From the NCBI GenBank assembly GCA_003427395.1, contig BFEA01000750.1:460370-487002 (forward strand): a DNA stretch of 26,633 nt. Direction: 5' to 3'. Position numbers and translations under genes: made by a program. This document shows positions 20,070-26,633 of the stretch, one piece after another; position 1 is the first letter of the stretch, and the number at the start of each line of letters is the position of its first letter. The notes under the pieces were generated by a model, which saw nothing but the letters and a program-made list of their open reading frames with translations, was not told where the DNA came from and did not search any database. This DNA is from Chara braunii. Taxonomy: Eukaryota; Streptophyta; Charophyceae; Charales; Characeae.

Positions 20070-23000
20070 TTAGATTAAATTATGAAGAGAGTTACTCAGG
20101 TCTAGCCACTGCCCTGCATCCAACAACCCCCTTGGGGCCAGGACTTGTTGATTGAGAAGACGTACGAGCAGTGTGCCCACCTCTGTCTCAGACCAGAAAT
20201 TGCCAGCTTTGATTTTCATTAGCTGTAGTTCCATAAGGAGGTCTTGGTTGAGCCATTTAAGATTAGGCTGTTTTCCATATTCATACCTGAGGTAAACATC
20301 CCATTCTGCCAGGCGTTGCTCCCCTTTTGTTATGAATAATGTCGCAATGCTCCCTGCAGGGAGGGATTTTTTATTATGTATTAAGATTTCTTGTTTAATC
20401 AGCGGCTCCCCTGCTTCACAATCAGCATTCGTGGAAAGAGAAAGAAAAGGGGATGTGGAACCCATCACCGTTACTTCACCATATGTGGAATCCGATGACA
20501 CGGTTAATCCCACTTCCCAAATTTCTTCTTTCCTTCTGACTGGTAGCAGAATGATTCCAGTCTTTTCGGGTAATAACACTCCTTGTCCTTTCATCAGACG
20601 ATGTTTCAGTCTCCGCCTTTTGGAGGAGAGCTCTGATTCAAGAGAGGAGCGCGGGGGGCGTGGATCTGGGGGCAGAGGCGGAAGGAGAGAGGTAGTTGTG
20701 GTAACAGAGCATTGTTGATGGATCTCTGGAAGGTCCTCTGTGAGGTCAACTATCTGTGGCTGGGGCTCTCTTTGTTCTAGATTCTTCCCCAGCCGTTGCT
20801 GTGTCCGTATATGAGTGTCCTTATCAGGTACAAAGTCCTCTACCTCTGTATTCACACTGAGATCAGCTGACTCTGTAATCCCACAGGGTTCTAAATTCCG
20901 AAGGAGCAATGTTTGTTCCACCTTGTCTGTCGGTCTTGTACCTCTTTTTGAATTACTAAGAACATCGATTGTTGAAAGTGTTGAGTGTGCTGGCTCAGAT
21001 GAAAGTGTGTGATCATTGTAGCGTGGAAACGCAGATCCTCTTGCCAGACACAACTGGTTGTTTATGTCCAAAACAGATGAATCAGTCGGGGTAGCGGTAA
21101 TGAAAGTTGTCCGGGGGGATCTCTGAGAAGAGATAAGCAAATTTGATTCTCCGGTTTCTCTTTTTTAAAAAACCAGAGGACTCTCAGTAGTAGTTTGTTC
21201 TCCCAAAGTAGGAGCCTGAAGGAGATCCACAGAACATCTTTCGTAATTATGTTTCTCCCCATCTGTGACAGCTCCCCCCACGTTTATGACAAATTCCTGA
21301 TTTAGACTTGGGGAAGGTGGTTGTTGCTCAATTTGACCCTCTACAGAACCAGGATCCCATTCAATTAGTCCTTGACTATGTTTAGTAGGGGCATCAGGCT
21401 GGACCTGACGAGTGATGAGCAAAAACTTTTTCTCCCCCGTTAGTTCTAAAATTATTTACTTGAATTTGGACAAAATCCCGGTCTGTATTTTTGATGTTAG
21501 TTGCTTTGGATATTTCGATGCCTCACCTGAAATAAGTGATGTTCATTTGCTGGGAGCGAGGGGGACTGAGTCCTTCAGCAGTACGGTGCCCTCCGTTATG
21601 CTTACTCCCATGTCCAGTGTTTTATCGAGTAAAACAGGGATTTCGTCATCGCATGGTGTGGCTAGCAGCCCGTCAACGGGCAAGGGTATATTTTGTTGTG
21701 ATTGTGCATCCACCAAGGCATCACCTTTTGAGAGTTCTTCATACAGCTTACCAGGGCCTGTGACCAGTTTGGCCAGTGATGAATCCTGTTCTTTTCCATA
21801 TTTTTTATGTGTAACCAGCAAGTCACCACTTGCTGCCTGTTCCTTGGATTGCTTTTGATTACAGCAAGGCTACACCTTCAGCGATTCATCCAGCAATTCA
21901 TCACTAACAGAGAGCAGAGGCAGAAACCGATTTTGTGTGCTTGGTAGCGATCGGGCCTCATTCCTAATATTTAATTTAAACCTGGAGGAAATAATCGAGA
22001 GTAATCTCGCACTAATATCCTCCCACCCTAAGCCTTTTGAGAACCCATTTGTTAAGAAGGAAGTTAAATTCTCACTGTTAACCAGCAATACCATTAGTTC
22101 ATTGAAAATATGAGGCCACTTATCCGCTGATAACAAGGGATGTTGTTCTTTTAAATTATATAAAATCTTGTCAGCGATTTTACAGAAAACAGGATTCGAT
22201 TTTGATGACAACACCGGGGTATTGCTTGCAGTAGGATCCAACTCAGGGGGGGGTACTCGAGACTGGAGAATCTCGATCTCCATTGGTACAGGCCCAAAAA
22301 CATCCTTGAAAGGGTCACTGTCCATAGGAATTGACGCATTTTCTTCTCTCGGGGCTTGTTTCCTTGACTCTCTTTCCAAATTAGGTTCCTCACCTTCACT
22401 GTTTGTCTCTTTCTCATTTCCAGCTAGATGAGGGGTAAAAGTATTATGGTTATTCTTCACTCCTTTCTTTTTAACCACTCTCCATTCTGAGACAGTATTG
22501 TTTCTGGGCATATAATCCTTTGCTTTCGGGCCCAGCGAGGGCCCTGCAGACGATGAAGGGTTCGAGGCAAGGCTGGTCTTCTGTTTCTGCAAATTGTTTT
22601 TTTCCCCTCCCTTGTTTCTTCCATCTACCCCCGTGTGTTGAACTGCTTTCTCTCCTCCCATGTCCAACTCCGAGTGGTCTTTGAAGCCATTCTTCTTGGC
22701 ATTTACATTCATTGTTTTTGCAGTGGATCCAAGGATATTTGATTGGCCGTGTGTGTGTGTGGGCAATTGTTTAGGAGGAAGCCAATCAGAGGGGGGACGA
22801 GGTGTTTTATGAAAATCACTTCGTCCTTCCCACACCCAGCCCATCTGCTGTCCTGCGGAGTTAAGATCTTCCCTATACACCCATCCTTCATGTCCGGGTA
22901 CCATCGGCACCCATCTATTGGGTCGCTGCGGATCTCTCTTGAGGCGCAAATCTGGGTGAATGGCATGCTGGGGGTGATGGGAGCAGGCATAATCAGTGTG

Positions 23001-24371
23001 GAGGTGCCCATATGCCTTACATTTGAAACACCACGGCCTAAACTTATGTGTCGTGTGAATATGGAAGACTTTCCCTCCCATTTTGAACGGAACTTTATCA
23101 TCTAGTGAAAATACCTGATCCTTAGGAAGATCAAGGGCCAACATCAAGTAGTCGTCTCTCTTGGCGACATAAGTAGGAAGAGGATTAATAAAATCTACAA
23201 TCCGATATTGTTGGCCGAAATCGTGAATGAAAGCGGCCTGAATCTCAATTGGGATATGCCGTAGTTCTACCCAGTAATAATCTCTCATCATTTGTTCCCT
23301 CGATTCCTCTGGGCCCACTTTTTTAGGGAGCCAGGGGTAGATTCTTACCTCAGAGCGATCCCAAATCAGCTTCCTCCATGCATCCATCCTCACCTTATCT
23401 TTGTCAAACAAGCAGAGCACTGTGAGTACCGTAGGAGTAATAGGTTGAATGAGAAAGAACTCCATAACCCCTTCCGGCCCCTCCCTCAGTGACTCCAGTT
23501 TCTTACAGATGAATTTAATCTTATCGTTTACCGATCTGAATGCCCCATCCCCATAGAAAATCCAGTCGGACGCATGTTTGGTGTAAACCAGATCTCGCTG
23601 AGGGAGTTTGTCTGAGGGATACGCCTTCATCAATGTCTTTCTTCCCCCTTGATCAATTACCAGTTGATCTGAAGGGAGGAGGAACAAGGACAAAAAGTAG
23701 GCCCTTGCAGAGGATAAATTCCTAAGTGGGATTTTCAGCGCCTCTGCTGGAGTACCTACCGGGTCAATGGACGGGCGTTGAATAGTCAGAATTTTATCCT
23801 GTAGAGATTCTCTTGCTTTATGAGCCCATGAAGGCTGTTGGGTTGCATGTTGAGGTGCATGTTGCTGAGTTGTTTGAGGCAGTGAGTCTGACTGATTCTC
23901 TTCTTGTGGTGCTCGAGTGGAATGTAAGTCTTCATGCATCCTTTCTTCCTCAGTGAGAATTTTCACGTCTTCTCCAATTACGTCAAGGTTTTCTTCTTCC
24001 TGTTCGTACATAATTGAGTCTTGTGCCTCAGTGACAACGGATTTTTCCTTCCCACTAGTGCCTCGTAGTAGAGGTGGGAAGTTGGCTGCGGAAAGAAAGG
24101 GGGCGTTCGTAGCAGGGGTAAGATGGTTCGTTGCTTCATTCTGTCTCGTGAAGGGCACAGGTGCCTGGGCGAGGGGCACAGGCGTCTGGGCGATCGTGGA
24201 AGTCCCCTGAGACGAGAGGGGGTATCTGCCTTTCCCAACCATCAAGTACGGTCTGTAACCCTTTGAGATTGTAGTACCCAGGCGTGCATACGGTGCAAGT
24301 GCGTGCCTCATAGCGCCCTGGTAGAAGAGCATTGAGCCCGGCCCTTTCGTTCTCTTGAGACCTAACTTCAT
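20070..24371 (-). pseudogene. LINE ORF1: RNA-binding protein, one frame of 1,434 codons with four stops
   Basis: From ATG 24371 (MKLGLKRTKGPG) a single phase runs to the TAA at 20072-20070. Only four stops interrupt it: TAG 21872, TGA 21545, TAA about 21455 and TAA 21167. The first 833 codons are open. Residues 1-230 are Pro/Gln/Thr-rich and disordered. About 240-445 form a DUF4283-like region (IKFICKKLESL, YPWLPKKVG, YYWVELRHIPIE). Residues 448-463 are a zinc knuckle CFKCKAYGHLHTDYAC with six residues between His and the last Cys, where the usual spacing is four. A long charged linker follows, then a helical block at about 740-833. After the stops a Ser/Thr/Pro-rich stretch leads to a compact-looking C-terminal block (about residues 1255-1434, with WEVGLTVSSDSTYGEVTV and WDVYLRYEYGKQPNLKWL). 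ORF1 proteins coat the LINE RNA in the cytoplasm. The large size and the C-terminal block are unusual. Confidence 0.8.
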
Positions 24372-25177
24372 GCTTAGAGATAAGTGACAGTCAGAAAGAA
24401 GGAAAGTAACATTTGGAGAGTGAAGGAGCTAATCAAATATGACTCAAATGTGGGCGTTCAAAATCAAATTAGCACTAATTATGCAATATTCCCTTATTGG
24501 ATTATGTGTTGTAGTCTGATAAATTATCTGTTTGTCCTATTCTTTTACTCCTGTTTTCTTCTTGCTTCTTCGTTCATCAAAGTGACTTGGAATCTTTCCT
24601 TTCCTTTTGTTTCCTTGGTTCATTAAAGTGGCTTGAAATTCACTGGTAGGGGAGAACAAAGTGATAGAGTCAGGAAAGGGTTTCCAGGTTGTAGTGGACG
24701 GGACAGAATGGTCTCACCGAGATTAGATTTGAAGTAGATCTAAGGTAAGAAGCCTGCTTTGTATCCGTGAAGTATCCAGTTTTGGCCACCAACGCTGAAG
24801 GCTCCACCAATTGCTGAAAGGATGAAGATACTCACACTCTTGATATACAATTCAACAAGCTGTATATCGTTCTGGTTGAGACTAACCAACTATCACTGCT
24901 GAGTTGATTCCTAGGTCTGACAAGTCAATCCACCACTGCCACCCCTCTTCAACTAATACTGCTTCAGCCCTAAGATGATGATAGGGCTGACGTGTTTCCC
25001 ACCTTGTCGGAAATTCAATGTGGAAACCTAAATGAGGAGCACAACTTGGTTTATCTAATCCGCCTTAAAGTTCTAAAAATAAACCTTCTCTTTCACCAAT
25101 GACAAGAGACAAGCGGTATATGGGCTCTATCTGAATTAGGTATCCTGTTGATTTAACCCGACCAGCAGTGATGATAT

Positions 25178-25430
25178 GGCCTCAGTAGGAATGATCAGTG
25201 TACAAGCAAAGATTCCAGACTAAAGTTTCAGACAAGGACCACGATCTGCATCAATCTTGATGCCCCATCAGCCTCTGTTGACTGTATTCATGGTTATGGA
25301 CGCTACCTTAAAACGTGGCCTCAGTAGGAATAGTAAGCACCAGAGGCACTGACTATTAGACTACGATCCCGATCTACGTCAGGTATGATGCCTCTTCAGC
25401 CTCCGGTGTTGTGATTGAAGCTACCACATG
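25178..25430. repeat. Direct repeat pair, 139-bp spacing
   Basis: GGCCTCAGTAGGAAT occurs at 25178 and 25317. Later shared words (GATCTGC/GATCTAC, TGATGCC, TCAGCCTC, GCTACC) keep the same spacing, so this is a diverged tandem duplication of about 139 bp. Confidence 0.65.
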
Positions 25431-25680
25431 GGTTGAGTGCTATTAATGGAGGACATCTGCTCTATCACTAGATTTATTCATTTGTACCTCCGTTTTACAG
25501 AAATCCTCCTCGATTGTGTAACTTCTAATTTGTTGATGTCACTTTCGGTGTTGTGATTGAAGCTACCACATCGACCCCTGATAGGTTGAGTGCTCTTGAT
25601 GGAGGATTTCTGCTCTATCACTCAACTTATTCATATGTACCTCGGTACTATAGAAATCCTCCTCGATTGTGTAACTTCTA
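25405..25680. repeat. Direct repeat pair, 142-bp spacing
   Basis: GGTGTTGTGATTGAAGCTAC begins at 25405 and 25547. The units stay alike through GGTTGAGTGCT, CTGCTCTATCACT and GAAATCCTCCTCGATTGTGT. The second unit carries an extra CGACCCCTGATAG. This is a clear tandem duplication. Confidence 0.85.
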
Positions 25681-25769
25681 TCTTTTAAATTTTCCTTCCA
25701 AAATTGTTGTAACTATGTGGCCAGCTCCTTGTGACCAGACGATCAATAGTGGAAGACGCGGCTATGCCT

Positions 25770-25950
25770 GGCCAGCGACCAGTTCGTTGTGTCCAGAAAA
25801 TCGATGATGAAGCACGTCGTGACTGGGAGAACACTTCAGAAATTCCATAAGACTTTCTCCATCACATTGCATCTTCTCGACAGACTGTGCTCGTAATTGA
25901 CTCAATGTGTGGCTCAGCGACCAATTTCTTGTGTCCGAGATTCGGTAGCA
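25770..25950. repeat. Short direct repeat pair, 141-bp spacing
   Basis: GGCCAGCGACCAGTTCGTTG and GGCTCAGCGACCAATTTCTT begin at 25770 and 25911, both followed by a TGTCCRAGA-like word. The similarity is short, so the pair is less certain than the two before it. The spacing matches theirs. Confidence 0.5.
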
Positions 25951-26240
25951 CACACTTCAGCAAACCCTAGGGGTTCCTCCGCCATACTTCCATTGGCGAT
26001 GACCTCAGTCACAGCCTCGTAGCCTTCCTACCGCTCTAAGAGGCGGTGGCTATGGAAAAAAACGTGGAACCTAGAAGACCCGTCGTCCAACACAAGTGTT
26101 GCCAGACTCCAGCTCTCCAGGTCAGAGACGACTGCCACGCCAGCCCGTGACGTGGCACGCTCGTAGTGCCTTACTTGTGCTAGCGCGTGCGTCAAGCGCA
26201 TTTGCAGCTGGACACTCAGAGTAGCCTTGCCAGGGCTCCG
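25951..26240. other. Unassigned stretch
   Basis: No gene, RNA or known repeat is visible. A short inverted pair GCCACG/CGTGGC lies near 26132-26157. Confidence 0.4.
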
Positions 26241-26330
26241 ATTGATTGATTGATTTCTTCGATTTTTTTGTTTTTTTGTTGATTGATTGATTGATTGATT
26301 GATTTCTTCGATTTTTTTTGTTTTTTTTGC

Positions 26331-26368
<38 letters not shown>
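26241..26368. repeat. (GATT)n microsatellite with composite units
   Basis: Three GATT arrays are separated by two copies of TTCTTCGAT, T run, G, T run, G, so a larger unit of about 40-50 bp has been duplicated. Open frames crossing it are meaningless. Confidence 0.9.
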
Positions 26369-26370
<2 letters not shown>

Positions 26371-26417
26371 GGGGGAGGGGTCGCCATACCCCCCCGCCAC
26401 CCACCACGTGCGCGCGC

Positions 26418-26419
<2 letters not shown>

Positions 26420-26471
<52 letters not shown>
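26420..26471. repeat. (AC)n microsatellite
   Basis: About 26 uninterrupted AC units follow a GCGCGCGG stretch. Confidence 0.98.
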
Positions 26472-26474
<3 letters not shown>

Positions 26475-26514
26475 TAGCAGTGCATATTTCGACGTTCTGG
26501 CTGAAGATTCGATC

Positions 26515-26587
26515 GATTTTGCTCATCCTTTCGATGGAAGTTGCGTCGTGGCCTCGTGCAACTTCAATCGAAAGGATGAGAAAAATC
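26515..26587. repeat. Hairpin with 30-bp arms
   Basis: The left arm 26515-26544 and right arm 26558-26587 are complementary at 28 of 30 positions around a 13-base loop (GTCGTGGCCTCGT). It lies between the AC and CT microsatellites. The stem length is in the range of plant miRNA or siRNA precursors or MITE ends. No transcript signal is visible. Confidence 0.85.
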
Positions 26588-26592
26588 GAACA

Positions 26593-26596
<4 letters not shown>

Positions 26597-26633
<37 letters not shown>
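26597..26633. repeat. (CT)n microsatellite, runs off right edge
   Basis: Uninterrupted CT dinucleotides reach the end of the window. Confidence 0.98.

Larger units (their letters stand above)
14980..25950 (-). mobile_element. Near-complete LINE retrotransposon, copy D
   Basis: The element runs right to left. A 5' region (to about 25950, boundary uncertain) holds repeats spaced about 140 bp. ORF1 is 24371-20070, ORF2 is 20000-15443, the 3' UTR has three stem-loops, and the poly(A) is read as T at 14980-14995. ORF2 has an APE-type endonuclease, reverse transcriptase and zf-RVT, the architecture of plant LINEs of the L1 type. The span from ORF1 start to poly(A) alone is 9.4 kb, and with the 5' region close to 11 kb, which is long for a LINE. 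ORF1 has four in-frame stops; ORF2 has about eight stops and three frameshifts, so the copy cannot move. The 3' flank of the element starts at the single N at 14979. No target-site duplication could be verified. Confidence 0.85.
24372..25950 (-). other. 5' region of LINE copy D (putative 5' UTR/promoter)
   Basis: No coding frame of note is present. Two short repeats (TTCATYAAAGTGRCTTGRAAT) lie at 24573-24593 and 24619-24639. From 25178 on there are three pairs of repeats with spacings of 139, 142 and 141 bp. I assign it to the LINE because it directly precedes ORF1 and nothing separates them. The outer boundary near 25950 is a guess based on where the repeats end. Confidence 0.45.

Noticed and set aside
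15443-24371. All LINE stops appear explainable by C-to-T changes, suggesting methylation-driven decay or RNA editing
   Set aside because: Any TAA, TAG or TGA is one C-to-T step from CAA, CAG or CGA, so the agreement carries no information without a consensus sequence.
26028-26526. Open frames with Cys-Val and Asn-Gln-Ser-Ile repeats
   Set aside because: These are translations of AC and GATT microsatellites.
1-26633. CRISPR array, prophage or bacterial operon
   Set aside because: There are no spaced identical direct repeats, no bacterial gene families and no ribosome-binding-site pattern. The content is eukaryotic retroelements.

Overview
The window looks like repeat-rich nuclear DNA of a plant-lineage eukaryote. 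A charophyte alga such as Chara is the best guess. This rests on the high-copy style of trihelix/Myb-SANT-like protein, the plant-type LINE (ORF1 with a DUF4283-like region and zinc knuckle, ORF2 with endonuclease, reverse transcriptase and zf-RVT), the degraded Ty3/gypsy integrase, and the many microsatellites. It is an inference from family style; no marker gene is present. There are no bacterial operons, rRNA genes or CRISPR arrays.

Layout. 1-3000: two minus-strand genes in tandem. One runs off the left edge (start at 563). The other encodes a trihelix DNA-binding protein (start at 2522) whose 3' end dissolves into CT and GAC/GGC repeats. 3348-4842: 3'-terminal ORF2 piece of a LINE (copy A, minus). 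4843-9458: mostly gene-poor, with a tRNA-like pol III promoter relic near 5070, a possible inverted-repeat element at 5866-6387 and a C-run tract at 8008-8049. 9459-9725: LINE 3' end (copy F). 9819-10688: Asp/Asn-rich unknown protein gene on the minus strand with two in-frame stops. 11093-12495: decayed Ty3/gypsy integrase. 12496-14335: three LINE 3' fragments (E minus, B plus, C minus) around a 185-base N gap. 14336-14979: GC-rich and poly-T junk.

14980 to about 25950 is one nearly complete LINE on the minus strand (copy D). It has a poly(A) tail, a structured 3' UTR, ORF2 (20000 to 15443), ORF1 (24371 to 20070) and a 5' region with repeats spaced about 140 bp. Both ORFs carry several stops and ORF2 also has frameshifts, so this copy is dead, but all the catalytic motifs can be read. 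The right end (26241-26633) is GATT, CA and CT microsatellites plus a 30-bp-arm hairpin.

The two most notable signals are in the LINE family. ORF1 reads as a single frame of 1,434 codons, well beyond usual LINE ORF1 size, with a separate unassigned C-terminal block. The last ~130 nt of the 3' UTR form three stem-loops whose paired bases covary among copies D, E and F, which points to a selected RNA structure, probably the reverse-transcriptase recognition site.
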